The notes under the pieces are model-generated. The model was given only the letters and a program-made list of their open reading frames with translations. It was not told the DNA's origin and made no database searches. From Streptomyces sp. NBC_01275 (lineage in GTDB: Bacteria; Actinomycetota; Actinomycetes; Streptomycetales; Streptomycetaceae), in the NCBI RefSeq assembly GCF_026340655.1, contig NZ_JAPEOZ010000001.1, positions 7,564,001-7,628,000 of the forward strand: a DNA stretch of 64,000 nucleotides. Direction: 5' to 3'. The position numbers were made by a program, and so were the translations under genes. How positions within the stretch are numbered: position 1 is the first letter of the stretch; each line of letters starts with the position of its first letter. Positions 8,737-42,069 of this stretch are shown in pieces.

Positions 8737-8741
8737 GTGGG

Positions 8742-9536
8742 TCAGCGGTAGACCTTCCCCGGCTCCGCCGTGCCCGGCGCCAGCAGCTGCGGCACCGTCA
8801 CGAACACGAACCCCCGCTCCTTCAGCGCGTCGATGATCCCGGGCACGGCGGGCACGGTCCCGTCGTAGATGTCGTGCAGCAGGATGATCCCGTCCCGGTC
8901 CGCCTGGGCGAGGACGCGTTTGCGGATCAGCGCGGAGTCGGTCGTCGTGTAGTCCTTGGCGGTCACCGTCCACAGCACCTCGGCGAGGCCCAGCTCACGG
9001 GAGATCTCGTGCACGGTGTCGTTGGTGCGGCCCTGCGGCGGGCGCATCAGGGTGGGCCGGCGGCCGGTGAGGCGCTCTATCTCGTCGTTGGGGCGCTGGA
9101 GTTCCTCGCGTATCTCGTCCGGCTCGATCCGCGTCAGTATCTTGTGGTCCCAGGTGTGGCTGGCCACCTCGTGGCCCTCGTCGGCCATGCGTCTGACGAG
9201 CTCCGGGTACTTCTCGATGTGCCGCTTGCCGAGCAGGAAGAAAGTCGCCGGAACCTGTTTCTCCTTCAGGATGTCCAGCAGCCGTGCGGAGTTCTCGCTC
9301 GGGCCCGCGTCGAAGGTGAGCGCGATGCACTTCACCTCACGGCAGTCGACGGAGCCGAAGCGGGCGGCCTGGGCGGTGGACGTGGTCGCGGGGTGCGCGC
9401 GGGCGGAGCTCGGAGCGGTGATGTCGGCCCGGCCGCAGCCGGTGAGTGCGACCGCCAGGCAGACGGCCGCCGCCGGGACGGCGACGGCACGCAACCTGGC
9501 CCCCGTGTTCTTCATCTTCTGGGTCAGAGAAGGCAT
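8742..9536 (-). CDS. Polysaccharide deacetylase (CE4/NodB fold) lipoprotein
   Basis: A 264-residue exported carbohydrate esterase 4 protein that would remove acetyl groups from peptidoglycan, chitin-like or xylan-like glycans outside the membrane. The N-terminus has an Arg/Lys start, a hydrophobic core and a lipobox LTGC, so it is a predicted lipoprotein. CE4 motifs: ALTFDAGPS (motif 1; usual TFDDGP has Ala for the second, metal-binding Asp), SHTWDH (motif 2 with both His ligands), RPPQG (motif 3) and IILLHD (motif 5). The start is uncertain: ATG codons lie at 9551, 9536 and 9515. At 9536 there is no ribosome site, but a TATAGT sequence ends 7 bases before it, which would fit a leaderless transcript. 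A perfect palindrome abuts the start. Confidence 0.86.
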   Translation of the reverse strand: MPSLTQKMKNTGARLRAVAVPAAAVCLAVALTGCGRADITAPSSARAHPATTSTAQAARFGSVDCREVKCIALTFDAGPSENSARLLDILKEKQVPATFFLLGKRHIEKYPELVRRMADEGHEVASHTWDHKILTRIEPDEIREELQRPNDEIERLTGRRPTLMRPPQGRTNDTVHEISRELGLAEVLWTVTAKDYTTTDSALIRKRVLAQADRDGIILLHDIYDGTVPAVPGIIDALKERGFVFVTVPQLLAPGTAEPGKVYR

Positions 9537-9582
9537 GCCGAGACTATACATAGGCTGTATACACCTTATGTATAGTCTCGGC
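9537..9582. promoter_or_regulatory. 16-bp perfect inverted repeat with 14-bp spacer at the deacetylase start
   Basis: Left arm GCCGAGACTATACATA (9537-9552) and right arm TATGTATAGTCTCGGC (9567-9582) are exact reverse complements; the spacer holds a further 8-bp palindrome TGTATACA (9556-9563). The AT-rich arms stand out from the ~70% GC background. On the minus strand a TATAGT hexamer in the arm next to the gene could be a -10 box for a leaderless deacetylase message, so a protein bound here would block it. It also lies 20 bases past the stop of the GH43 gene and could act as a terminator, but no T-run follows on either strand. Confidence 0.75.
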
Positions 9583-9601
9583 GTCGCGCCCCCTCACGCC
9601 C

Positions 9602-11050
9602 TCACTGGGCGTAGAACGTCGCGTCCCCCTTGTCCGTCGCCGTGCTCGGAGTCTGCACGTACAGCAGGTAGTTGTAGTGCCGGATGTAGCGGCCCGCGTA
9701 GTTGTACGACTCGTACGAGACCCCCGCCGAGTCGGCGAGCCCGGCCCGCTGGTAGAAACTCGCGTCGGAGGCGAACGCCGAGGTGCCGTCGCTCTTCTCC
9801 AGCCACACCTCGAAGTTCTTGTGCCGCAGGTAGTAGCCGGGGAAGTTCGCCGACTCCAGGGAGACCGTGCCGCTGCCGGCCAGACCGGTCACCACGCGGA
9901 ACTGCGAGTCCGCCAGCGGGCTGACGCCCGCCTCGATGCGGGCGCGGTACTCCCAGTGCCGGATGAACCGGTCCGCGTAGTTGTACGAGGAGAAGCGCTG
10001 CGGGGTGACCCCGTCGGCCACCGGGATGCCGAAGTCGGGCGTGCCGTCGGCCTTCCAGTACAGCTTCTGCACGCGGGTGCGGCGGTTGGGGTCGTTCAGC
10101 GGGTCGCCGGTGATGTCCTTGTAGCTGCGGTCGTGGTAGACGAGGATGTCGGACTTGCCGTCCTCGGAGACCGTGAACGAGTTGTGGCCCGGCCCGTACT
10201 GCGAGGTCGAGGCGTTCGACGTGAAGACGGGCTGCGTCCCCTTGGTCCAGGACGCCGGGTCGGTCAGGTCGGCCGTCGCGGAGGCGGTCAGCATGCCCAG
10301 GCAGTAGTTGGCGTCGGTGGCGCTGGCCGAGTACGTCAGGAAGACCTTGCCGCCGTGCTGGATCAGCGCCGGCCCCTCGTTGACCTTGTAGCCGATGGTC
10401 TCCCAGGACAGCGTCGGCTGCGAGATCTCCGCCGGAGTCCCCTGGATCGTCCAGGGGTTGGCGAGCTTCGCGATGAACAGGCTGGTGTTGTTGTCCTCGG
10501 CCGGGTTGCGCTGCGCCCAGGCGAGGTAGCGGACCCCGTTGACGACGAACGTCGTCGCGTCGAGGGAGAAGCTCTCCCACGTGGTCTTGATCTGGCCCTT
10601 CTCGGTCCAGGTCGCGGTGAGCGGGTTGGCGCCGGCGCCCTCCAGGACGTACATCCGGATCGCCCACACGTCACTCGTGGACCCGGCCGCGAAGTACACG
10701 TACCACTTGCCGTCGATGAAGTGGATCTCCGGGGCCCAGATGTGCGCGCCCATGATCCCGCTCGTGTGCTTGGTCCAGATGGTGACCTCCTGGGCGGTCG
10801 ACAGGCCCTGGATGGTCGTCGCCCGGCGCAGCACGATGCGGTCGTACTCGGGGACCGTGGCGGTGAAGTAGTAGTAGCCGTCGGTGTGTTTGAAGATGTG
10901 CGGGTCGGCGCGCTGCTCGGCGATCGGGTTCGTGTACGTCACCGCGGGGGAGTCGGGCACCGCGGCCTGGGCGGGGGCGCCCAGGCCGGTGAGGACGGCC
11001 GCGAGGGAGACGAGGACGGCCAGGAGCAGCCGTACGGCGTTGCGTCTCAA
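9602..11050 (-). CDS. Secreted GH43 glycoside hydrolase with C-terminal CBM42 (AbfB)-like domain
   Basis: A 482-residue exported enzyme. A twin-Arg-like or Sec signal (RRNAVRLLLAVLVSLAAVL to AQA) covers residues 1-30. The GH43 five-bladed propeller follows: YTNPIAEQRADPHIF with the general-base Asp, WAPEIHF near residue 120 with the pKa-tuning region, and the NEGPALI segment with the general-acid Glu. Residues ~330-482 form a beta-trefoil AbfB/CBM42 arabinose-binding module with three internal repeats (SSYNYADRFIRHWEY, SANFPGYYLRHKNF, SYNYAGRYIRHYNY). Likely arabinofuranosidase or arabinan-active. TTG 11050 is the start: GGAGAA lies just upstream and the signal peptide begins there. It is second in a two-gene unit 45 bases after the next entry. 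Confidence 0.9.
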   Translation of the reverse strand: MRRNAVRLLLAVLVSLAAVLTGLGAPAQAAVPDSPAVTYTNPIAEQRADPHIFKHTDGYYYFTATVPEYDRIVLRRATTIQGLSTAQEVTIWTKHTSGIMGAHIWAPEIHFIDGKWYVYFAAGSTSDVWAIRMYVLEGAGANPLTATWTEKGQIKTTWESFSLDATTFVVNGVRYLAWAQRNPAEDNNTSLFIAKLANPWTIQGTPAEISQPTLSWETIGYKVNEGPALIQHGGKVFLTYSASATDANYCLGMLTASATADLTDPASWTKGTQPVFTSNASTSQYGPGHNSFTVSEDGKSDILVYHDRSYKDITGDPLNDPNRRTRVQKLYWKADGTPDFGIPVADGVTPQRFSSYNYADRFIRHWEYRARIEAGVSPLADSQFRVVTGLAGSGTVSLESANFPGYYLRHKNFEVWLEKSDGTSAFASDASFYQRAGLADSAGVSYESYNYAGRYIRHYNYLLYVQTPSTATDKGDATFYAQ

Positions 11051-11094
11051 GGGAGTTCTCCAGATCCGGTGGGGGTCGGTCGAGCGGTGGGCGG

Positions 11095-12612
11095 TCAGGC
11101 GGCGGGCACGAGACGCCACTGCTGGCAGGTGTTGTTCAGCCAGGTCCACTGCCGTACGTCCGTGCCGTCGGCGGTTCCGCAGTTCGCGACGTCGGCGACC
11201 TTGCCGCTGTTCTCGCCGACGAGCCGGACGTAGTCGCCGCTCGCGGTGAACACCGGCCGGAACCGCTGGCACTTGTTGTTCAGCCACGACCACTGGCGCA
11301 GATCCGCGCCGTCGGCGGTGGAGCAGTCGGCGGTGTCCAGCACCCCGCCGGTGGCCACGTTCACCAGCCGGCTCGTGTCGTCGGCCTGGTCCTCGATCCG
11401 CCACTTCTGGTTGGTCCCGCCGTTGCAGGTCCACTGGAAGACGTTCGTGCCGTTGGCCGTGGAACCGCCCTCGACGTCCAGGCACTTGCCGCTGTTGCGG
11501 TTGACCAGGGTGTACGAGGTCGGGGTGGCCGCCGTCTCCCCGGAGGGGCCCGGCAGCGTCGTGCCGAGTGCGACCGGGGCGCCGAAGTTCGGGGTGCCGT
11601 CGGCGTTCCAGGTGAACTTCTGCGCCCGGGTCGTCCGGCCGTTGCCGCAGCCGCCGCTCGCGGAGGAGTTGGCGTGGTAGACGATCCAGTTCTCGGTGCC
11701 GTCCGGCGAGGTGAAGAAACCGTTGTGGCCGGGGCCGTAGACGCCGTTCGCGTCACTGCGCTGGAAGACGGGCGTCTGGGTCTTCGTCCACGACGCCGGG
11801 CTGAGCGGGTCGGATCCGGTCAGTTCGAGGAGGCCGAGTTTGTAGTCGGCGGTCTGGCAGTAACTCGCGGAGAAGGTGAGGAACGTACGGCCGTCGTGGT
11901 AGAGCGGCTCGGGCCCCTCGTTGACGGGCGCGCCCGACGTCTCCCAGCTCAGCGTGGGGCTGGAGATCACCGTGAAGGCGCTGCTGGAAAGGGTGTACGG
12001 GTTGCTCATCGGCGCGATGACCAGGCTCTGCGCGCTGCCGTTCACGAAACCGCTTCCGACGAGATACAGCTTGCCGTTGTTCTGCAGCACGCTCGCGTCG
12101 ATCAGCCAGCCGCCCGGTGTCAGGTTGGAGCCGGTGAGAGAGCCCTTGTAGGTGTAGGGGCCCAGCGGATCCGTGCCGGCGCTCTCCAGGACATGGGTGC
12201 GCTGGGAGTCGCAGCAGGCGACCCCGCCCTGTCCGGCCGAGTAGTACAGGTACCAGTGGCCGTTGAACTGGTGGATCTCCGGCGCCCAGATGTTGGTGTT
12301 GCGGGTCGAGGTGGTGTCCGACCACACCTGCACGGTGGGCGCGGTGGCGAGACCCGCCAGGGTCGGCGACTTGCGCATGCCGAGGACGCCCGTGAACGTC
12401 GTGGTGATCAGGTAGTAGTTCCCGTCGTAGTACTCCAGCCAGGGGTCGGCGCCCTTGGCCGACTTCACCGGGTTGGTGTACGGGCGGCCGTCGGCCGCGG
12501 ACACCGGCTGGGTCGCCGCGACCAGGGCGAGAAGGAGCGCCAGGATGCAGACGAGCAGGGGGCTGCGGTGCGTCGCGGGCGCAGCGGGGCGCCGACGGTA
12601 CATCCGAGGCAT
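11095..12612 (-). CDS. Secreted GH43 glycoside hydrolase with ricin-type (CBM13) lectin domain
   Basis: A 505-residue exported enzyme. The signal peptide spans residues ~1-41 (Arg-rich start, LLVCILALLLALVAA core, VSAADG cleavage region). The GH43 propeller has GADPWLEYYDG (general-base Asp), WAPEIHQF, and NEGPEPLYHDG (general-acid Glu). A C-terminal beta-trefoil (residues ~370-505) has three QxW-type repeats (NQKW, CQRF, CQQW) typical of CBM13 lectins that hold xylan or galactose-type sugars. Probable alpha-L-arabinofuranosidase or endo-arabinanase on hemicellulose; exact substrate cannot be read. ATG 12612 has AAGGGA upstream. It is first of a two-gene unit; the pair shares the catalytic fold but carries different binding modules. 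Confidence 0.9.
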   Translation of the reverse strand: MPRMYRRRPAAPATHRSPLLVCILALLLALVAATQPVSAADGRPYTNPVKSAKGADPWLEYYDGNYYLITTTFTGVLGMRKSPTLAGLATAPTVQVWSDTTSTRNTNIWAPEIHQFNGHWYLYYSAGQGGVACCDSQRTHVLESAGTDPLGPYTYKGSLTGSNLTPGGWLIDASVLQNNGKLYLVGSGFVNGSAQSLVIAPMSNPYTLSSSAFTVISSPTLSWETSGAPVNEGPEPLYHDGRTFLTFSASYCQTADYKLGLLELTGSDPLSPASWTKTQTPVFQRSDANGVYGPGHNGFFTSPDGTENWIVYHANSSASGGCGNGRTTRAQKFTWNADGTPNFGAPVALGTTLPGPSGETAATPTSYTLVNRNSGKCLDVEGGSTANGTNVFQWTCNGGTNQKWRIEDQADDTSRLVNVATGGVLDTADCSTADGADLRQWSWLNNKCQRFRPVFTASGDYVRLVGENSGKVADVANCGTADGTDVRQWTWLNNTCQQWRLVPAA

Positions 12613-12630
12613 ACAGGACCGTCCCTTGTC

Positions 12631-12659
12631 CGTAATTTCGAACGTAGTTCGTAACTTCG
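12631..12659. promoter_or_regulatory. Candidate operator upstream of the GH43 pair
   Basis: Immediately upstream of the ribosome site of the first GH43 gene lie two direct copies of CGTAAYTTCG (12631-12640 and 12650-12659). Between them a hyphenated palindrome TTTCGAAC-GTA-GTTCGTAA (12636-12654) matches at 7 of 8 arm positions. Its placement suggests a repressor site for a sugar-responsive regulator; CGAA/TTCG half sites are reported for Streptomyces xylan regulators. No regulator gene for it is in the window. Confidence 0.55.
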
Positions 12660-13225
12660 GCCAGAAGATAAGCGGCCTGCATGTCCCCGTCAATGGTTTC
12701 GACAGCCTCGCCGACATCGTCGGCGTCACGGACGGACGCGCTCTCCTTGCGTGCGGCCGACTTCGCCCCCATGGCGACCCTGGCGGCGGCGGCCTCGCCC
12801 GCTGGGCGGCCCCGATCGCGGCCGGGCGGCCGGGGTCGTGGGGCTCCGGCGTTCATAAGAACGATTATCCATCGGTGGTTCGCACCGCATTTACTGGCCA
12901 CTTGTATGATGCACGCTCTGTGAAATGCCTGGGTAAAGATGCGCCTTCAGGTCGGCCTCGGACGCCTGATTGCACAGACCCTGCGGCGTCCGGTCCCGCC
13001 CGGGCACATCGGGCCCGTGGCCTGAATCCGCCCCGCTCGCAGACGTCGTATTACTCTTCCGGGTGACGGTGCCGGAATCGGCTTGGTTTCCGCCCGCGCG
13101 CCTCGGATACGCTGAGTCGGGTTCGTGAGCAATGAAGAATGCTTGAAGAGCACTCTCGAAGACCACTCTCGAAGACCACTCCTGCCACTCCTGCTGAGAA
13201 TGTCAAAGAATGAAGGGGTCGATTC
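12660..13225. other. Intergenic region without a recognisable gene
   Basis: About 570 bases between divergent units. I find no convincing coding frame: the frames that are open lack ribosome sites and family resemblance. It holds the GH43 promoter on one side and the promoter for the next plus-strand gene on the other. Two adjacent 13-bp copies of CACTCTCGAAGAC occur at 13151-13176, followed by two copies of CACTCCTGC. Base composition around 12840-12920 and 13080-13140 is less GC-rich than the genes, as expected for promoters. Confidence 0.6.
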
Positions 13226-13549
13226 ATGCCGCCCGTAGTTCCTCCGTTCCTGATCGGCCTCATCGCCGCACCCCTGGCCAAGCGGGTCGTCAAGCCGCTG
13301 ATGCGCGGACTGGTGAAGACCTCGGTGGGGCTGGTGCTGGAAGTGAGGCGCGCCGCGCACGAGGCCAGTGAGGGCCTGCAGGATCTCGCCGCCGAGGTCA
13401 CCGCAGAGGTCGTGGCCGCGCAGATGTCCGGCGCGGGCGCCGAGCCCGAGCCCGCCGCCGCCCCGGAGAAGTCCCCGGTGACCGACGCCCACCCGAAGCC
13501 GTCCAGCAAGGGACGTCCGCCCGCCGTGGCCACCGCCAAGGCGCACTGA
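13226..13549 (+). CDS. Small membrane-associated protein, DUF5132-like
   Basis: A 107-residue protein. The N-terminus PPFLIGLIAAPLAKRVVKPLMRGLVKTSVGL is a hydrophobic, glycine-punctuated segment like that of DUF5132 proteins, followed by an amphipathic helix (EVRRAAHEASEGLQDLAAEV) and an Ala/Pro/Glu-rich disordered tail. AAGGGG precedes ATG 13226. It sits 42 bases ahead of the HMA-ABC fusion gene and probably forms a transcription unit with it, so a role beside that transporter (membrane scaffold or partner) is a reasonable inference. The family itself has no established biochemical function that I know of. Confidence 0.7.
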   Translation: MPPVVPPFLIGLIAAPLAKRVVKPLMRGLVKTSVGLVLEVRRAAHEASEGLQDLAAEVTAEVVAAQMSGAGAEPEPAAAPEKSPVTDAHPKPSSKGRPPAVATAKAH

Positions 13550-13591
13550 ACACCCACGCTCCTCAGAGAAACAGCTCGGGATCTACTGAAC

Positions 13592-15973
13592 ATGACATTG
13601 CTGGTGGGGGCCGCGGCCGCAACGGGGACCGCTCGGGACGACGTGCGCACGTATTCGCTGAGAATGTGCTCCGCCATTCCCGGACGGCAACGCTGGAAGA
13701 TTCCCGAGATGGCGGGAAAGAAGCATCTTGCGGCCGTATTCGATACGGTACTCGGGAAAACTCCGGGAATTAGGGCGGTCAGGGTCAGTGAGGTCACCGG
13801 AGGTGTTCTCGTCCTCCACGACCCCGGCCTGGGAACCGTCGAGATCGGCGGCGCCATCCGGAAATCCCTCTCGGCCGTATTCCACTGCCCGCGACCGCGC
13901 TCCGCGGTGAATCCCGAGCCCGCAGCGGCGACCGCGGGGCGGCCGCCCGCCCCGCCCCGCGGCACAGGCGCCCCGGGCCCCGCCCTCACCCTGGCCGGCG
14001 GCGCCGCGGTGGCCGCCCTCGCCCTCGGGCCCGGGAAGCTCCTGCGCCGACCGCTCGCCGTCCTCGGCGCCGTCGTCACCGCCACGGTCGTCGTCGTACG
14101 CCGTGCCGTGCGCGCCGCGGCCACCGGCGCAACCGCTTCCCCCTCCGACGCCGACTCGGCCTCCGGGTCCGTCTTCGCCTCCGGTGAGACGGCACGGCGT
14201 CGGCCTACGTCCTCCCTGCGGTCCCTGCTCGACATCGTCGGCCCGCACACCCCCCGGCTCGGCCTCGCCTCCGGGCTCTCCGCCCTGTGCCAGCTGACCG
14301 AGGTGGCGCTGGGACTCTTCCTGGGCTGGATCGCCCTCGTCCTCATCAAGGGCCAGGCCGCGCCGCTCCTCGCGCTCGGACTGACCAGCGCCTCCGCCCA
14401 GTTGTGGTTCCTCGCGGGCGCCGCCGCCGTGGCCTGCGCCGCCGTCGCCGGCCTCTCCTACGCGGCGGGCGTGGAGTGGCGCAAGCTCGGCCAGGCCGTT
14501 CAGCACGACTGGCGCAACGCCACCTACGTGCAGGTGCAGAGACTCGAACTCCGCCACCTGGAAGGCGAACGCACCACCCGGGTCGCCGGCGCCCTCACCG
14601 ATGAGGTCGCCCAACTCGGCGCCTTCTTCGCCCACTCAGCCGGTGACGTGGTCCAACTCGCCTCCAGCTTCCTGGTGTTGGTGCCCGCCTTCCTCCTCCT
14701 CGCGCCCCAGATCGCCTGGATCGCCTTCCTTCCGATGCCGATCGTCGCCTGGCTGTCCTTCCACTACCACGACCGCGTCGCCGCCGACTACGCCGTGTCC
14801 AGCGAGCACAAGGCCACCCTGCACAGCCAGTTGGTCAACAGCCTGGAGGCCGGCGCCACCGTCAAGAGCTTCTGCACCGAGGAGTACGAGGCTCAGCGCG
14901 TCGAGCGGCTCAGCGAGGTGTGCCGCGAGAGCGACCACCGTACCGACCGCTCCACCGTCCGCCACGCCGAGACCATCCGCGCCTGCACCACCGCCTCCAT
15001 GACCGGCACGCTCCTCCTCGGCGGCCGCTCCGTCCTCAACGGCACGCTCCCCTTCGAGGTGTTCAGCCCGCTCATCGGCCTGCCCCAACAGGTCCTGCTG
15101 CGCCTCACCCGGCTCGGCTCCATCGTCGACCAGTACCAGCGCACCCTCGCCGCCTACGACCGCGTCCAGCACCTGCACGCCCTGCCCACCGAACCCGTGG
15201 GCCCCGACCACCCGGTGGACGCCGAGGACGTCAAGGGCGCGGTCACCCTGGACCGGGTCACCTTCGCCTACCCCGGCCGCCCGCCCGTCCTCGAGGACCT
15301 CTCGCTGTCCATCGCACCGGGCCGCGTCACCGGCATCGTCGGCCCCACCGGCTCCGGCAAGACCACCATCGCCAAACTCCTCATGCGCTTCCAGGACACC
15401 GACTCCGGCCGCGTCCTGCTCGACGGCCGGGACGTCCGCGACCTCTCCCGCCAGGGCCTGCGCCGCGCCGTCGGATTCGTCGCCCAGGATCCCTTCCTCT
15501 TCGACGGCACCATCGCCGACAACATCCGCTACGGCAGTTTCGACGCCACCGACGCCCACCTGGTGCGCGCCGCCCGCATGGCCGAGGCCCACCCCTTCAT
15601 CGAGGCCCTGCCCGACGGCTACGACACGATGATCGGGGAACGCGGCGCGGCCCTGTCGGGCGGCCAGAAACAGCGCCTCGCACTCGCCCGGGCCATTCTC
15701 AAGGACCCGCCCGTCGTCGTCCTCGACGAGGCCACCTCCGCCGTGGACAACGAGACCGAGGCGGCCATCCAGCGCACCCTGCGCACCTTCGCCGAGAACC
15801 GCACCCTGATCATCATCGCCCACCGGCTGTCGACGATCCGCAACGTCGACTGGATCCACGTCCTCGACAAGGGCGGCCTCGTCGCCGAACAGGGCACCCA
15901 CACCGAACTCCTGGCCCGCGACGGCCTCTACGCCACCCTGTGGCGCCTGCAGGCGGGCGAACAGGCGGCCTGA
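13592..15973 (+). CDS. ABC exporter (TMD-NBD) with N-terminal HMA-like domain
   Basis: A 793-residue fusion. Residues ~20-95 resemble an HMA_2-type ferredoxin-fold domain ([38 protein letters not shown]) as found at the N-terminus of some P-type ATPases, but lack the metal-binding CxxC. After a Pro/Ala-rich hydrophobic linker comes a six-helix ABC type-1 exporter domain (~210-520) and a complete nucleotide-binding domain: Walker [10 protein letters not shown] (~583-591), Q-loop AQDPF, signature LSGGQ (~688-692), Walker [13 protein letters not shown] and switch His in AHRLSTI. It functions as a homodimer by family rule. It ends 191 bases before the NRPS, same strand, so it is a candidate exporter or self-protection pump for the peptide. 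Joining HMA and ABC-exporter domains is unusual. Confidence 0.88.
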   Translation: MTLLVGAAAATGTARDDVRTYSLRMCSAIPGRQRWKIPEMAGKKHLAAVFDTVLGKTPGIRAVRVSEVTGGVLVLHDPGLGTVEIGGAIRKSLSAVFHCPRPRSAVNPEPAAATAGRPPAPPRGTGAPGPALTLAGGAAVAALALGPGKLLRRPLAVLGAVVTATVVVVRRAVRAAATGATASPSDADSASGSVFASGETARRRPTSSLRSLLDIVGPHTPRLGLASGLSALCQLTEVALGLFLGWIALVLIKGQAAPLLALGLTSASAQLWFLAGAAAVACAAVAGLSYAAGVEWRKLGQAVQHDWRNATYVQVQRLELRHLEGERTTRVAGALTDEVAQLGAFFAHSAGDVVQLASSFLVLVPAFLLLAPQIAWIAFLPMPIVAWLSFHYHDRVAADYAVSSEHKATLHSQLVNSLEAGATVKSFCTEEYEAQRVERLSEVCRESDHRTDRSTVRHAETIRACTTASMTGTLLLGGRSVLNGTLPFEVFSPLIGLPQQVLLRLTRLGSIVDQYQRTLAAYDRVQHLHALPTEPVGPDHPVDAEDVKGAVTLDRVTFAYPGRPPVLEDLSLSIAPGRVTGIVGPTGSGKTTIAKLLMRFQDTDSGRVLLDGRDVRDLSRQGLRRAVGFVAQDPFLFDGTIADNIRYGSFDATDAHLVRAARMAEAHPFIEALPDGYDTMIGERGAALSGGQKQRLALARAILKDPPVVVLDEATSAVDNETEAAIQRTLRTFAENRTLIIIAHRLSTIRNVDWIHVLDKGGLVAEQGTHTELLARDGLYATLWRLQAGEQAA

Positions 15974-16164
15974 CCCGGCCCCGACCCGCGCCCCGCCCCG
16001 GCCCCGCCCCGACCCGTCCCTGCCCAGTCCCCGGGCGGGCGGGCCCTGCCCTCCGTCGTACGTCCCCCACCGAGCGAGACGGACGCCACCCCTTCTCGCC
16101 GCCCCGTCTTCCGCCCCCGCGCCCGGCGGTCCCCGCTCCCCACAGCACCTCTGGAGGTACCCCC

Positions 16165-40535
<24,371 letters not shown>

Positions 40536-40539
<4 letters not shown>

Positions 40540-40751
40540 ACAACCCCTTCGAGGACCAGGACGCCCCCTACCTCGTGCTCGTCAACGACGAGGCCCAGTA
40601 CTCGCTGTGGCCCGCCTTCGCCGACGTCCCCGCCGGCTGGACCGTCGCCCACCCCGAGGACACCCGCGAGGCCTGCCTGGCGTACGTCGAACGCACCTGG
40701 ACCGACATGCGCCCCAAGAGCCTCGTCGAGGCGATGGACGCCACCTCGTGA
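40536..40751 (+). CDS. MbtH-like protein
   Basis: A 71-residue MbtH homologue, the small partner that binds A domains and supports their folding or activity. The signature is intact: [29 protein letters not shown], and the C-terminal [11 protein letters not shown] with the two conserved Trp that cradle the A domain. GTG 40536 overlaps the NRPS stop (GTGA), with GAGGAGAA upstream, so it is translationally coupled to the synthetase it serves. Length is normal for the family. Confidence 0.96.
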
Positions 40752-42064
40752 GCACCGTCATCGGCGGGGTGGCGGAGACCGAGGCGGGGGACGGCGAGGC
40801 CGGGATCAGCGAGGCGGTGGACTTCGCGGCGGTCATGCAGTCCGACGCGTTCCGCCGCGACCCCTACCCGACCTACGCCCGGATGCGCGCCGAGTGCCCG
40901 ATGTACCGGGCACCGCAGGGCGTCTGGTACGTCACCCGGCACGCGGACGTCGAACAGGCCCTGGGCGACCTGCGGTTGTCCAACGACCGTGAGCGGATGA
41001 CCGGGGCGCTCGTCGCCCGCGACGGCCGGATGCGCGACCTCAGCCGGCTGACCGCGCGGCTCGGACGGGTCATGAGCAACACCGACCCGCCGGACCACGC
41101 GCGGCTGCGGGGCCTGGTCAACAAGGCGTTCACGGCCCGTCGTGTCGAGGAGCTGCGCGGTCGGATCCAGACGGTGGTCGACCGGCTCGTCGACGACGCC
41201 GTCGCCGGCGAGGGCAACGGCAACGGCGAGGGCAAGGGCAAGGGTGCTGAGCCCGTCGACCTGCTGAGCGCCGTCGCGTCGCCGCTCCCGCACACAGTGG
41301 TCTGCGAACTGTTCGGGATCCCCGAAGCCGACCGGGAACGGGTGAAGGAGTGGTTCCGCGGGCTCGGCCGCATCCACGAGGACATCGAACGCGCCGAGCG
41401 GGTCGTCGACGAGTTCGAGGCGTACCTGACCGGACTCGCCCGGCAGCGGCGCGCCGCCCCCGGCGACGACCTGATCAGCGCCCTCGTCACCGCACAGGCG
41501 CGCGGCGACCGGCTCACCGACCACGAGCTGCTCTCGACCTGTTTCATGCTCATCACCGCCGGCGACGAGACCACGACGAACCTCATCGGAAACGGTGTCC
41601 TCGCGCTGCTGCGCCACCCGGACCAACTGGCCCGGCTGCGCGCCGAACCGACCCTGATCCGGACGGCCGTCGACGAGATCGTCCGCTACGACAGCCCCAG
41701 CCAGGCCATCGTCCGGGTGGCCGCCGAGGACGTGCCCCTGGGCGGGCGCACCGTGCCCGCCGGCGACCTCGTCTATCTCCTGCTGGCCTCGGCGGGCCGT
41801 GACCCCGACCGGCACCAGGAGCCGGACCGGCTCGACCTGACCCGCCCCGCCCACCGTCACCTCGGCTTCGGTCACGGGCCGCACTTCTGTCTCGGCGCGC
41901 CCCTGGCCCGACTGGAGGCCGAGCTGGCCATCGGCACGCTCGTGCGCCGACTGCCCTCCCTGCGCCTGGCCGTGCCCGCCGCGGAACTCCAGTGGCGGCC
42001 CAACCCGCTGCAACGCCGACTGACGGCGCTGCCCGTCCTGTACACCGATCAGAAAAGGAAGTGA
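40748..42064 (+). CDS. Cytochrome P450 of the NRPS cluster (candidate Pro-to-Ahp oxidase)
   Basis: A 438-residue P450. Canonical motifs: I-helix AGDETTT, ExxR in [10 protein letters not shown], and heme loop [10 protein letters not shown] with Cys381. A Gly/Lys-rich stretch encoded by short repeats (about residues 156-166) interrupts the region before the helices near [25 protein letters not shown] 40748 overlaps the MbtH stop (GTGA), so it is co-translated with the NRPS and MbtH. In crocapeptin-type pathways a P450 oxidises proline C5 so that it opens and recloses as Ahp; this tightly coupled P450 is my first candidate, the one at 43901 the second. Redox partners must come from elsewhere. 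Confidence 0.9.
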   Translation: MSTVIGGVAETEAGDGEAGISEAVDFAAVMQSDAFRRDPYPTYARMRAECPMYRAPQGVWYVTRHADVEQALGDLRLSNDRERMTGALVARDGRMRDLSRLTARLGRVMSNTDPPDHARLRGLVNKAFTARRVEELRGRIQTVVDRLVDDAVAGEGNGNGEGKGKGAEPVDLLSAVASPLPHTVVCELFGIPEADRERVKEWFRGLGRIHEDIERAERVVDEFEAYLTGLARQRRAAPGDDLISALVTAQARGDRLTDHELLSTCFMLITAGDETTTNLIGNGVLALLRHPDQLARLRAEPTLIRTAVDEIVRYDSPSQAIVRVAAEDVPLGGRTVPAGDLVYLLLASAGRDPDRHQEPDRLDLTRPAHRHLGFGHGPHFCLGAPLARLEAELAIGTLVRRLPSLRLAVPAAELQWRPNPLQRRLTALPVLYTDQKRK

Positions 42065-42069
42065 CCCGC

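Noticed and set aside
12660..13225. Small ORFs in the gap before the DUF5132-like gene
   Set aside because: Frames such as 12681-12923 and 12891-13166 lack ribosome sites, codon bias and family resemblance; the region reads as promoters.
14920..16164. Upstream extension of the giant NRPS frame into the ABC exporter gene
   Set aside because: The frame is open by GC bias only; its translation is Arg/Pro/His-rich without family pattern, and a strong GGAGG precedes ATG 16165 where the C domain begins.
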